Positions 9,872-19,659 are shown, counted from the stretch's first letter. The stretch: DNA of 64,000 nt from Rhynchospora pubera (GCA_028095005.1 CM051460.1:235432742-235496741), one strand, 5' to 3'. Program-made: numbers and translations. Notes: a model not told the origin generated them from the sequence alone.

Positions 9872-10260
9872 AGAGTTAACTGTAGTTAAATTGAGAAATT
9901 AAAATGCGAAAGTATTTTGAGTTTCTAATTTAATAGCCAAACATGGATGAAATCCAATTTCTAAGGCGCCTTAAATTCTGTTAAGACCTCAAAAAGACTT
10001 TACTTTAATATTTTATTTTAGTTTGTTTGAACATCTTATTCTAAGTCCAAAAATAACCAAAAAACTTTTACAATTTGAGCACTATTTAATTACTCAAAAT
10101 CCCTTAAAATATTTTCATCTAGATTTTAATAAAAGACAAGTCCGGTATTCATTAATCCGTCCCTTGGGTTCGACCCTAAAGCTATATTCTGAACGATTAG
10201 TGAGGTTAGCTATAGGTTATAAATTTATTTGATTCCTAGGTTTTAAGCCTTTTATCAAAT

Positions 10261-10278
10261 TGGCGCCGTTGCCGGGGA
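10261..10278 (+). promoter_or_regulatory. Primer binding site, tRNA-Asp
   Basis: TGGCGCCGTTGCCGGGGA, 3 bases after the LTR end. It is complementary to the 3' end of plant tRNA-Asp including CCA, the primer typical of Athila elements. Confidence 0.93.
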
Positions 10279-10470
10279 CGGTGTTGATATTGGATCCTTG
10301 TCTTAGTATTAAGAGACTAGATCTTTTCTTTTTCTTTTGACACGTACGTTTTCTTCTCTATTAAATTTCAGGACTGGCAGGCAATACACAAAGGAAGAAG
10401 TCCCCTCCTCCGAGGATCAAAGATTTTCTCCGAAGAATAAACGAAGAAGCCAGATTCTCCTCCTTTAGTC

Positions 10471-10508
10471 CTGTTCGAACCGACCGAGGCTCTGTTCGAT
10501 TTGACCAG
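10471..10508 (+). repeat. 21-bp phased palindromic motif cluster F (2 copies)
   Basis: Two copies, starts at 10471 and 10492, spacing 21 bp, just upstream of the gag ATG at 10539. Present once in the window. Confidence 0.85.
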
Positions 10509-10538
10509 CACCCCGAGCAGAGAGAAGAAAACATTGCG

Positions 10539-11585
10539 ATGGCCGACCAACTCACTCCCGAAGCCATTGCCCAGCGCACACAAGAACTGGAGAACCTCCG
10601 TCTCCAACTCGAGCAAAGAGAGGCTCAACTCGCAGCAGAGCGGGACGCTCTCACAGGACAACGAAGGGAATTAGAAGACGAGCGTCGCCGCTGGACCCAA
10701 GAGGACGAGGCTAGCGTCCACAACTCTGATGATGAGGATGGCCGAGACCGTGAATGGACACTTGGAGAATACGGAGCCCCGAATGCCTAAGATGTGGGCG
10801 GGCCCGTGTTGATTCCGGGCATCGCGGCCAACAACATGCTAATCTCTCCAAATCATGTCTCACTAGTCCAACAAACTCTGTTCTACGGAGATGACAAAGA
10901 GGACCCTCATGCTCATTTACAAAATTTCATTGATTGCACACGTTTAATTATAATTAATGGGGTTTCTCAACAAGCAATTAGGCTGTTACTGTTTCATTTC
11001 ACCCTTAAAGATAGTGCCCGTAAATGGTATAAGACTTTGAAAAAGGGTTTAATTCGGTCTTGGGATCAAATGGCACAAGTCTTTCTAGAAAGATATTTCT
11101 CAACTGATAGGTCTGATACAATTAGGAGAGAATTGAACAACTTTCCCCAAAAAGATGATGAAACAATGAGGGATGCTTGGGAGCGATTTAGGAATCTTGA
11201 AAACTCATGCCCACACCATGGCATTCAAGACTGGCTTTTGATTAAAAACTTTTATAGCGGTCTATATGACAATATCAAAATTAATATTGATTCACTTTCA
11301 GGTGGGGCATTCAAACGGCTTGATGCAACTCAAGGGCGAGACCTACTCGATCATTGCGCACGGAACTATACGTGGTATCCAATCCCCAACCCCCGCCGCT
11401 CTGGACATGCGAAGCACCAAGTGCATGAGATCACTGCTAGAGATGAGAAGATTGCTGAATTGGAAGCCAAGCTAGCGTCTTATCAATCCGCCCAAGGGTC
11501 TCATCTCTACTCCAATGAATGTGGTGCTTGTGGCGAAGAAGGGCATAAATCTCCAGATTGACCCCTTGCTAAAATCAATGATGAC
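10539..11585 (+). pseudogene. gag (coiled coil, retrotransposon gag domain, zinc knuckle), broken by two in-frame stops
   Basis: One continuous frame from ATG 10539 into pol, interrupted by TAA at 10788-10790 and TGA at 11559-11561. Residues 1-60 are a charged coiled coil (LENLRLQLEQREAQLAAERD). The capsid-like gag domain follows (FYGDDKEDPHAHLQNFID, then ARKWYKTLKKGLIRSWDQM and FLERYF), then a single zinc knuckle of the C-x2-C-x4-H-x4-C type (CGACGEEGHKSPD). The TGA replaces exactly the last cysteine of the knuckle and is followed by C. Gag forms the virus-like particle, and the stop placement also separates gag from pol. Both stops may simply be mutations; readthrough of the second is a weaker possibility. 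The frame continues 8 codons to the ATG of the pol ORF. Confidence 0.85.
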
Positions 11586-14500
11586 ATGGCTCAAGTGAAC
11601 TCTCTGAATAGCGAACCATCCTATTACCCTAGGCATATTTTCAACCGGAGCTATTCATTGGACGAGGGTGAGCAAAGATATTGGGAGCACATGAATGACC
11701 CAAATCTGAAGAATACAATGCAAAAGTCCACTCTTGACCGGCCCTACCAACCCAAGTACAATTACAAGGGACAGAACCAGCAGCCCCCTAGGCGCGATCA
11801 GCAACTTAACAACTCTAATGGACCGTTTTCCAGGAAATCAGTCTATAATAAAGACGGGGTTCCTCCGGTCGTTCAAGAGTTCATGCATCAGCAAGGCAAA
11901 TTCAACCTGATGATGGCAGAGGGGTTGGATGAGCTCAAGGCAACCACGAATGAGTTAAAGGGTAGTGCTGCTTCCTTGCAGCGCCTGGAGCGAATGATGG
12001 AGCAACAATTTTCTAGACCTCAAGGGAAGCTTCCAGGGCAGCCTCTAGTAAACCCAAATGCTGAAATCAAAGCCATGCATGTCTTAAGAAGCGGACGAGA
12101 GTATCAAGACCCTCCTATGCCGGTTGACGAGCAACACCAGCTCTCTGGTCAGATCGACCAGCCCTCTGTTCGGTCCGACCAGCCCATGGTAGAGCCTGAC
12201 CAAGCTGCACAAGGCCATTTGGAGGTCCAGGAGCCTGTTCGGGTCGACCAGACCACCGTTCGGTCCGACCAGGAGGCTAAAAAGGCCCAACCTAAGGATA
12301 AAAGCAGTGCTGAACCACCGGTGCCTGCTTACCAACCTCCGGTGCCTTTCCCTCAGCGCTTGGTAAAATCCAAAGAAGACGCTCAGTTTAGAATCTTTTG
12401 GGAGATACTCAAGCAAATGCAAATTACAATTCCCTTCACGGACGCAATTGCCCACGTGCCCATTTATGCCAAATTCTTGAAAGAGCTTTGCACGGGCAAA
12501 AGGTCCATGGAGGAGCTGAAAACGGTGGCGTTAACATACAAGAGCAGTGAGGCTTTGAAGAACCGCATGCCACCTAAGCTTGAGGACCCAGGTAGGTTCG
12601 TCCTTCCTTGCACTATTGGTAAAGCCACTATTAAGCAAGCCTTGTGTGATATGGGAGCAAGCATAAGCCTCATGCCTAAGTCGGTATTTGAGACGATTGG
12701 AATTGGAGAGCTTACGCCCACGAGCATGACCCTTAAGCTCGCCGATTCCACAACCCGACTGCCCTTGGGTGTTTTAAAGGATGTCCCTGTGCAGGTTGGA
12801 AAATTCCTAGTACCCGGCGATTTTGTGGTCATGGAAATGGAAGTCGATAAAGAAGTGCCAATAATCTTGGGTCGGCCCTTTCTTAGAACAGCCGGTGTAA
12901 TGATGGATGCCCGGGAAGGGACAATTTTGGTCAGAGTGGGGGGGGAGCGTCTCCTATTTTCAATAGATCATGCCATGAAATGCCCCGACCCCGCGAAAAC
13001 TTGCTTCATGATCCAAGAGATGCCCGAAATTGAAGAGTCTCTTGAGGACCAGTACCAAATAGCTCTAGAAACTTACCAAGCCTTCCTATGTGACATGCAA
13101 GAGGCAATAGGGGTAGAAGAGACCATGGAAGTCGAGGAAGAAGGCAACGCCACTCTCAACATGGCCTGTTCGACCACCTGTTCGAGTCGACCAGATGCCA
13201 GTTCGAGTCGACCAGAGGCTCGACCAGCCATGGAATCCCCAACTGGCGCTCTGTTCGATCCGACCAACATCTGTCCGAGTCGACCAGAGCCTCCAACAGT
13301 CGAGTTAAAACCTCTTCCCGCATCGTTAAGGTACGAATTGCTTGGCCCAAGTCAAACATACCCAGTTATTGTTAATTCAAAGCTAGATGCAGGCCAAACG
13401 GAGAAGCTTTTAATGGAGCTAAGAGCCTATAGAGGTGCAATTGGCTACTCGATTGAGGACTTGAAGGGCATTGACCCCTCGTTTTGCACACATCGAATTC
13501 TCATGGAAGATGATCATAAGCCGACCCGAGAGGCACAAAGGCGACTCAATCCCAACCTCAAGGAGGTGGTCAAGAAGGAGATTCTCAAGCTCCTCGATGC
13601 GGGTATCATCTATGCAATCTCCGATAGAAAGTGGGTGAGCCCGGTCCAAGTGGTCCCAAAGAAAGGAGGCACGACGGTGGTTAAGAATGACAAAGGCGAG
13701 ATGATTCAAACCCGAGTAGCAACCGGATGGAGGATGTGCATCGATTACCGCAAGCTCAATGCGGCGACTCGCAAGGACCATTTTCCTCTTCCTTTTGTTG
13801 ACCAAATGCTTGAAAGATTAGCTAATCACTCGTATTTTTGTTATTTAGACGGTTATTCGGGTTTCTTTCAAATACCAATCCATCCAAATGACCAAGAAAA
13901 GACCACTTTCACTTGCCCATATGGTACCTATGCCTACAAAAGAATGCCTTTTGGTCTTTGTAATGCACCCGCAACCTTCCAACGTGCTATGATGGCAATT
14001 TTCTCTGATTTTATCGAAAAAGAAATGGAAGTGTTTATGGACGATTTCTCTGTGTATGGTACTAGTTTTGATTCTTGTCTTGCTAACCTATCTAAAGTCT
14101 TGCAGAGATGCGAGGAGGTTAACTTGATTTTGAATTGGGAGAAATGTCATTTTATGGTGCAAAAGGGTGTGGTACTAGGGCATGTGGTGACATCTCAAGG
14201 GATCGAAGTTGACAAAGCGAAAATCGAGGTGATCGAGAAGCTTGGAGTGCCAAAGAATGTCAAGGACGTGCGAAGCTTCTTAGGCCATGCCGGATTCTAC
14301 CGCCGATTCATTAAAGATTTTTCTAAAATTGCCAAACCATTAAGTAATCTTCTTGTTAAAGACAATGATTTTATTATTGACGAAGATTGTTTGAATGCGT
14401 TTCACAGGTTGAAGCAAGCCCTTGTCTCTGCCCCGATCTTGCAACCGCCCGATTGGTCCCAACCGTTTGAGCTCATGTGTGATGCGAGCGACTTCGCGAT

Positions 14501-16370
14501 TGGAGCGGTGCTTGGGCAAAAGAAAGACAAGAAGCCGGTCGCCATCTACTATGCAAGCAAGGTGTTAGACCCGGCTCAAGCGAATTACACAACCACCGAG
14601 AAGGAACTCCTTGCAATTGTTTTTGCTCTAGACAAATTCCGACCTTACTTAGTGGGGTCTAAGGTGATTGTCTACACCGATCATGCGGCCATTAGATACC
14701 TTTTGAGTAAGAAAGATGCCAAGCCGCGTCTCATACGATGGGTGCTTCTCCTTCAAGAATTTGACCTTGAGATTAGAGATAAAAAGGGCACAGAGAACTC
14801 CGTTGCAGACCATTTGTCAAGGTTGCACTGGGAGGAAGGTCAAGATGCTAAACTCCCCATTGATGACTCCTTCCCACATGAGAAATTGATGAAAATCGAT
14901 GCCCGTTCGGACCGAACACCACCTTGGTCGATCCGACCAGCTGAGCAGGACCAGTTCTGGCTTGACCTGGCACACGAAATGCTGTCCATAGAGCATTGGT
15001 CGAACCGACCAGATGCTGGTTCGAGTCGACCAGAGCCTCGAATGATCAGGAAATTGACACAGAATCAGCACCCATGGTACGCCGACCTAGCCAATTACCT
15101 TGCAAGTGGTGCCCTACCCCCTGAAATGAGTTGGCAGGAGAAGAAGAAGCTCAAGACGGATGCTAAGTACTACTTTTGGGATGAGCCGTACCTCTTTAAG
15201 CTTGGGATTGATGACATTTATAGGAGATGTGTCCCATACGATGAAGTTAAGGCGATCCTAGCAAGTTGTCACTCATCGGCCTATGGTGGGCATGCCTCAT
15301 TCTCTAAAACAGCTGCCAAGGTACTCCAATCCGGCTTCTATTGGCCCTCTCTCTTTAAGGATGCACGATCTTTTGTTATGACATGTGATCAATGTCAACG
15401 AACGGGCAATATTTCAAAGAGGAATGAGATGGCCCTTAACCCGATTCTTGAGGTTGAAATTTTTGATGTATGGGGAGTTGATTTTATGGGACCGTTCCCT
15501 AGTTCCCATGGTTATGAATATATCTTGGTTGCCGTCGACTATGTCTCTAAATGGGTAGAAGCAATTCCATGCAAGTCCGCGGATTCCAACTCAGTGATTA
15601 GACTCTTTTCTAAGGTGATTTTCCCACGATTTGGGGTGCCTAGATCGGTAATTAGCGATGGTGGAAAACACTTCATCAACCGGAACTTTGATAACCTCTT
15701 GAAAAAGCATGGAGTGATTCATAAGGTAGCAACCCCTTATCATCCTCAAACAAGTGGTCAAGTAGAGGTGTCTAATAGGGAGATCAAGAGTATTTTGGAG
15801 AAGACGGTCGCTCGAACCCGTAAAGATTGGGCAAACAAGCTTGATGATGCATTGTGGGCCTATCGCACCGCCTTCAAGACCCCCATTGTAATGAGTCCTT
15901 TCAAGCTTATCTATGGGAAGCCGTGTCATCTCCCGGTTGAAATAGAACACAAAGCAAATTGGGCAACCCGAGCAATCAACATGGATCTCCTCAAGGCGGG
16001 TGAAAAGCGCATACTTGACTTACATGAGTTGGATGAGATACGCCTAAACTCATATGAAAGTGCCAAATTGTACAAGGAGAAGACGAAATTTGTGCATGAT
16101 AGGAGGATCTCAAGGAGAGAATTCAAGGAAGGGAATTCGGTGCTACTATTCAACTCAAGGCTCAAGCTTTTTCCGGGCAAGTTAAAGTCAAGATGGTCCG
16201 GCCCTTTCCGAGTCGTCAAGGTTTACCCCTTTGGTGCCATTGACATTTGCGACAAAGACTCGGAGCCATTCAAGGTTAACGGACAACGCTTGAAGCACTA
16301 TATCGCCAGTGAGGTGCAAGAAGAGATTCAAGCCATCAAGCTAGGCGAGCCAATTCCACGCGAAAGCTAG
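11586..16370 (+). CDS. pol polyprotein: protease, reverse transcriptase, RNase H, integrase
   Basis: 1594 codons, uninterrupted, same frame as gag. The ATG at 11586 is only the first Met after the gag stop; translation normally comes from gag. Protease near residues 340-450 with DMGAS at about 355 and ILGRPF. Reverse transcriptase about 655-830 with the catalytic FMDDF at about 817. RNase H about 960-1076 (CDAS at 966, TTTEKELLA, YTDHAA). Integrase zinc domain H-H-C-C from about 1229, and core with D at 1298, D at 1358 and E at 1394 (35 residues between the last two). No chromodomain. The three inter-domain linkers (residues about 187-229, 527-568, 1106-1150) are built from the 21-bp motif clusters and read as repeats such as VRSDQ or SSRPE. 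Enzymatically it looks intact. Confidence 0.93.
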   Translation: MAQVNSLNSEPSYYPRHIFNRSYSLDEGEQRYWEHMNDPNLKNTMQKSTLDRPYQPKYNYKGQNQQPPRRDQQLNNSNGPFSRKSVYNKDGVPPVVQEFMHQQGKFNLMMAEGLDELKATTNELKGSAASLQRLERMMEQQFSRPQGKLPGQPLVNPNAEIKAMHVLRSGREYQDPPMPVDEQHQLSGQIDQPSVRSDQPMVEPDQAAQGHLEVQEPVRVDQTTVRSDQEAKKAQPKDKSSAEPPVPAYQPPVPFPQRLVKSKEDAQFRIFWEILKQMQITIPFTDAIAHVPIYAKFLKELCTGKRSMEELKTVALTYKSSEALKNRMPPKLEDPGRFVLPCTIGKATIKQALCDMGASISLMPKSVFETIGIGELTPTSMTLKLADSTTRLPLGVLKDVPVQVGKFLVPGDFVVMEMEVDKEVPIILGRPFLRTAGVMMDAREGTILVRVGGERLLFSIDHAMKCPDPAKTCFMIQEMPEIEESLEDQYQIALETYQAFLCDMQEAIGVEETMEVEEEGNATLNMACSTTCSSRPDASSSRPEARPAMESPTGALFDPTNICPSRPEPPTVELKPLPASLRYELLGPSQTYPVIVNSKLDAGQTEKLLMELRAYRGAIGYSIEDLKGIDPSFCTHRILMEDDHKPTREAQRRLNPNLKEVVKKEILKLLDAGIIYAISDRKWVSPVQVVPKKGGTTVVKNDKGEMIQTRVATGWRMCIDYRKLNAATRKDHFPLPFVDQMLERLANHSYFCYLDGYSGFFQIPIHPNDQEKTTFTCPYGTYAYKRMPFGLCNAPATFQRAMMAIFSDFIEKEMEVFMDDFSVYGTSFDSCLANLSKVLQRCEEVNLILNWEKCHFMVQKGVVLGHVVTSQGIEVDKAKIEVIEKLGVPKNVKDVRSFLGHAGFYRRFIKDFSKIAKPLSNLLVKDNDFIIDEDCLNAFHRLKQALVSAPILQPPDWSQPFELMCDASDFAIGAVLGQKKDKKPVAIYYASKVLDPAQANYTTTEKELLAIVFALDKFRPYLVGSKVIVYTDHAAIRYLLSKKDAKPRLIRWVLLLQEFDLEIRDKKGTENSVADHLSRLHWEEGQDAKLPIDDSFPHEKLMKIDARSDRTPPWSIRPAEQDQFWLDLAHEMLSIEHWSNRPDAGSSRPEPRMIRKLTQNQHPWYADLANYLASGALPPEMSWQEKKKLKTDAKYYFWDEPYLFKLGIDDIYRRCVPYDEVKAILASCHSSAYGGHASFSKTAAKVLQSGFYWPSLFKDARSFVMTCDQCQRTGNISKRNEMALNPILEVEIFDVWGVDFMGPFPSSHGYEYILVAVDYVSKWVEAIPCKSADSNSVIRLFSKVIFPRFGVPRSVISDGGKHFINRNFDNLLKKHGVIHKVATPYHPQTSGQVEVSNREIKSILEKTVARTRKDWANKLDDALWAYRTAFKTPIVMSPFKLIYGKPCHLPVEIEHKANWATRAINMDLLKAGEKRILDLHELDEIRLNSYESAKLYKEKTKFVHDRRISRREFKEGNSVLLFNSRLKLFPGKLKSRWSGPFRVVKVYPFGAIDICDKDSEPFKVNGQRLKHYIASEVQEEIQAIKLGEPIPRES
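12145..12272 (+). repeat. 21-bp phased palindromic motif cluster G (4 clear copies plus 1 decayed) in the gag-protease linker
   Basis: Copies start at 12145, 12166, a decayed one at 12187, then 12235 and 12256; spacing inside groups is 21 bp. They encode part of a Gln/Asp-rich linker (QIDQPSVRSDQ and VRVDQTTVRSDQ) between the zinc knuckle and protease. 21 bp equals seven codons, so the reading frame is kept. Confidence 0.9.
13166..13287 (+). repeat. 21-bp phased palindromic motif cluster H (protease-RT linker)
   Basis: A partial copy at 13166, then full copies starting at 13178, 13199, 13251 and 13271 (spacings 21 and 20), plus a half-site near 13220. Encodes the Ser/Arg/Pro linker (CSSRPDASSSRPEARP) between protease and reverse transcriptase. 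Confidence 0.87.
14903..15033 (+). repeat. 21-bp phased palindromic motif cluster I (RNase H-integrase linker)
   Basis: Copies start at 14903, 14924, 14996 and 15017, two pairs at exactly 21 bp. Encodes RSDRTPPWSIRP and HWSNRPDAGSSRPEPR between RNase H and the integrase zinc domain. Confidence 0.9.
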
Positions 16371-16483
16371 AGTAGCATGGTCAAGCTAGGGACCGAAAAC
16401 AAGCGCTTCTTGGGAGGCAACCCAACGATTTCTCAACTCTTCTCTCTTTTATTTATATTAAAAAAAAATAAATAAAAAAAAAC

Positions 16484-16527
<44 letters not shown>

Positions 16528-16762
16528 CAAATAGAATTTAATGATTTGTATTTGTTTGTTTTAGGTAAAATTCGAAGTCTAAACGAGGAAAGATGCATTC
16601 CATGCTAGAGCACCTTGGGTTACGTGAGCCGACTAACCCCGATCGACCTCATATGGACTGCACAACATCTAAAGCAATGGAGCGATGCCATCCTGGACGA
16701 AACAAGAGAACAAAGGAGTACAACAGCATGATGAAGTGATGAGAATCAGTGAAAATCACTTC

Positions 16763-16920
16763 CTGGTCGAGTCGAACAAATTGCTGGTCGAGTCGAACGG
16801 CAGCTGGGTGGATACTTATGCAAGGATCTAATCTGTTCGAAGCGAACAGACTGGTGGTCGACTCGACTGACAAGAGTAGTGCAAGGGGGGCCATACTGGG
16901 TCGCTGTTCGGATCGACCAG
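16763..16920 (+). repeat. Motif cluster A', duplicate of cluster A
   Basis: Same five motif copies and spacing as 4061-4218; one base differs just upstream of the third copy (4127 C, 16829 T). Confidence 0.9.
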
Positions 16921-17791
16921 TTGCCTGGGCCCATTATGCTTCAATGGACGCCTCCATTTTCTGAAGGGGCGCCTTTATCATTGCCTGAAGGGACGCCTCC
17001 ATTCAAGTACGTGGGAGACGCCCCCTGAGGCGCAATTAGCCGTTACAATGGACCCTTTGCCCATTAAACCCGACCCAAACCCGTTAAACCCATTAAATAT
17101 TCAAAACCGCCCCCTTTCTTCCTCCCTCTCCCACTCGACCCATTTTTCCTCTCTCTCTCTCGTTCTCTTCTTCTCCAAACCGCACCAACCCTCCCAAATC
17201 CTCAACTTCCTCAATCCTCCACCATTTTAAGAGATCTAAAGCCCAAATTGCTCTCCTCTCTACTCTCTTCTCACTACTGGCCTTGGTTTTTGCTATTGAG
17301 GATCCATTGCGACGGGTTTTTCGAGGCACGTTTAGCGAGGTTTCGGGGGATCTCAATTTTCTCACACTCCCTCTTAACTGGAAGCACTCTGGGGGTCTCG
17401 CCTATGTTCTAGGGTGTGATTGGAGGCCTCATATTGAAGTTTGATCGATAGACTTCACCACGGCTTCGACCCGACATCGTTTGGCATAAGTAAGGTCTCC
17501 CTTGCCATCTTCTCTCTTCTTAAGCACTCCTAGTACATTTCTCTTGCATCACAAAGACCCAAGGAGTGCCGGGAACCCCCTATTGCCGCTGCCCCATTTC
17601 AAACCACCGCTAGTTCGTGAAATTGAGGTTTACAAAGGTCCAGTTACTTCTATTCCCTTTTCTTTTGTTCAATTGTGCCTTGTATTGGTTTGTTTGAGGG
17701 TTTTGTAAGTTTGTACCAGCGAATTTTGAGGTGTACCAGTGAAACGGGTCGACCCGTGCCAGTACCTGTCAGAACCTGCCTTTTCTCTCCT

Positions 17792-17902
17792 CTGGTCAGA
17801 TCGAACAGTTACTTGGTCGGTCCGACCAGAGCACACGCCTTGCCAAAACCTCTGTCAAACCACTCTGTTCGGTTCGAACAACCCTCTGTTCGGTTCGACC
17901 AG
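17792..17902 (+). repeat. Motif cluster B', duplicate of cluster B
   Basis: Same four motif copies as 5090-5200, upstream of the ORF3 ATG at 17946. Confidence 0.9.
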
Positions 17903-17945
17903 AGCACCCAAACCCTGCAATCACCTCACCTCTTGTCCCTTACCC

Positions 17946-19055
17946 ATGGCACCCAAACCAAGGACCCGTGCCAGTGCACGCCTAGCAGCCGCTGCTTCTT
18001 CTTCTCAACCCCAGCAGCACCCTATTGGGCCTGAGATGGATCCGGACTTGATCCGTAACCCCGCGGCAGCACCGTTTGAAAGGGATGCCAACTTTGGAAT
18101 GCCTTGGAACTATATGTTTGAGAACTATCTAAGGATGAGGGATAGAATCTTTGAGCACACGAGGTTCATGGATATGGAGACATTAGAAACCTTTGGGGTA
18201 GCGGAGCAATTTTTGGAGATCACGAGCAATGCCGGTATTACCCCCGCCTTTTGGGAATTCCGAGAGAAGGCATACCAAGTCTACACCCAAGAGTTTCTCT
18301 CTTCTCTTCGACTCATGGAACAAGATGGCCGGGATTACATTTGGTTCCGGCTTGGGAACAACACTCATAAGGCATGGCTCGATGACTTGTCTGTGGTTTT
18401 CAAGTTAGAAAGAGGGGCGGTGGAGGAGACTACTTGGACAAGGGACCCTAATGATGAAGTTTTCGGGAGGCAAGTGTGGGAAAGGCTCACAGGCACAACT
18501 GGGGGTAGGCTTCAATCTAGGCATGTGCAGCACCCTACCCTTCGAATCGTTCTTCGTGCCATTGCCTCTACAATTTTTGCACGGGGGGAGACGGTGAATA
18601 TCACCAATGACAAGGAGATTGACATCCTATGGCACGTACTTCAACCCGAACCCCCTAAATTAGATTGGATCAAGTTAATGGTGAAGCACTGGATTTATCA
18701 ACGGGATATGGAAAACGCTAGGGGTAAAATCACTACGGGCTCCTTTGTTACAATCCTAGCCAAGCGCATGGGCTTACCTTTACCCGAGCAAACCTTTTGC
18801 ACCGGCTACATGTTCTATGATGATGATAGGTTCCGAGCCGCTCGCTTCTTGCAAATTTTCCGCGAGAGCCGGGACATATCCGAGCGATATTTGTGGGTGC
18901 GTGACAAGGGGAGCAACTTCTTTCTTCCATATCCTCACCGGGTATATCTCTCTAACTCTCTCTCTTGGCTAATTCCTCATGATTATGTGACTCCTAGGAC
19001 AGCGGAGGAATTGCAACACCCAATCCCTAGGATCATCCCCCATGGAAACCGATGA
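17946..19055 (+). CDS. Athila ORF3 (env-position, plant transposon protein domain)
   Basis: 369 codons, identical to the ORF at 5244-6353, here in its native place after pol. Basic Ala/Arg-rich N terminus (possible nuclear localisation), a conserved alpha-helical core with FGRQVWERLTG, IFARGETVNITN and MVKHWIYQRD, no signal peptide or membrane segment. Called env-like in the literature only by position; its role is unknown. Because the element is studded with a phased palindromic motif, a DNA-binding role is a testable idea, but nothing in the protein proves it. Stop TGA overlaps the start of ORF4. Confidence 0.82.
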   Translation: MAPKPRTRASARLAAAASSSQPQQHPIGPEMDPDLIRNPAAAPFERDANFGMPWNYMFENYLRMRDRIFEHTRFMDMETLETFGVAEQFLEITSNAGITPAFWEFREKAYQVYTQEFLSSLRLMEQDGRDYIWFRLGNNTHKAWLDDLSVVFKLERGAVEETTWTRDPNDEVFGRQVWERLTGTTGGRLQSRHVQHPTLRIVLRAIASTIFARGETVNITNDKEIDILWHVLQPEPPKLDWIKLMVKHWIYQRDMENARGKITTGSFVTILAKRMGLPLPEQTFCTGYMFYDDDRFRAARFLQIFRESRDISERYLWVRDKGSNFFLPYPHRVYLSNSLSWLIPHDYVTPRTAEELQHPIPRIIPHGNR

Positions 19056-19659
19056 AGCGGGGCCATCAACAAGGCCTAACTCGCCGCCTCGTGTACCCTT
19101 TCCTCAAGGGAGTGAGCCACAACCACAATGGGCCAACAATCTCATCCAAATGGTGGACAACCTCACTCAACTTCACTTGGACACACGGGATGAGATGCGC
19201 AAGGGCATGGCTGATTGCACCAAGAAGCTTGATCGTTTGAATAGGAAAGTTAGCATGGCCTATGACATGGCATTTGAGAGTCGCTTCTATTTGCAACGAG
19301 GGTATTGGCCACGTGATGATGAAGATCCGACCATGAGCCCGGGAGCCCAATCGGTTCATAGCCAAGCATCACCGCTTCCTTCTTCTCCACGGCAAACCTT
19401 CTCCGCTCACTTTGACTATGAGTTTTACCCATATCTTGGAGGGCAAGTCCTAGAGCCGCCACAGCAGCCCATGCCACCACCTTTTGAGGGACAATGGCGC
19501 CCCGCAAGCTCCGACCCTAGCTACTATCCATCTCTGGGCAACCAAGGAGAGGAGCAGCAGCAGCAGGAGCAGCAAGGCGATTTCTTTGGCGTTTTCCCAA
19601 GTTATGATGGTGGTTTCAACCAAGGCTCTTCCTCTAGGAGCCTCCCTCCTCCCTACTAA
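19042..19659 (+). CDS. Athila ORF4, Gln/Pro-rich
   Basis: 205 codons, identical to 6340-6957, in the -1 frame relative to ORF3 with a 14-nt overlap (atggaaaccgatga). A predicted amphipathic helix near residues 33-75 is followed by a Pro/Gln/Ser/Gly-rich tail. It may be an independent protein or the tail of ORF3 reached by frameshifting. Confidence 0.65.
   Translation: METDEAGPSTRPNSPPRVPFPQGSEPQPQWANNLIQMVDNLTQLHLDTRDEMRKGMADCTKKLDRLNRKVSMAYDMAFESRFYLQRGYWPRDDEDPTMSPGAQSVHSQASPLPSSPRQTFSAHFDYEFYPYLGGQVLEPPQQPMPPPFEGQWRPASSDPSYYPSLGNQGEEQQQQEQQGDFFGVFPSYDGGFNQGSSSRSLPPPY

Larger units (their letters stand above)
8460..10257 (+). repeat. 5' (shared middle) LTR, 1798 bp
   Basis: Opens with TGACGTAGTC after the polypurine tract and closes with ATCA three bases before the primer site. 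Contains motif clusters D and E, and a TATA-like TATATATA at 8993-9000 that would place transcription start near 9025-9035. It matches the 3' LTR end to end. It serves both as right LTR of the truncated copy and left LTR of the complete element. Confidence 0.92.
16371..17945 (+). other. Spacer between pol and ORF3 of the complete element
   Basis: Non-coding. Contains a (TA)n microsatellite at about 16492-16525 (12 nt longer than in the truncated copy), motif cluster A' at 16763-16920 (starts 16763, 16784, 16833, 16854, 16904), a run of gacgcc-type imperfect repeats at about 16945-17035, a CT-rich tract, and motif cluster B' at 17792-17902. A spliced leader for ORF3 is possible but not demonstrable. 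Confidence 0.7.

Noticed and set aside
10155..10190. ggttcgaccc near the LTR end, resembling the B box of a tRNA gene or SINE
   Set aside because: No A box at the right distance, no cloverleaf and no acceptor stem; it is conserved only as part of the LTR. The dispersed motif ggtcgaatcgaac also resembles a B box, but its palindrome and 21-bp pitch are not explained by Pol III promoters.
17946..19659. ORF3/ORF4 as a viral envelope gene
   Set aside because: No signal peptide, membrane segment, or glycoprotein-like cysteine pattern is visible; only its position after pol suggests env.
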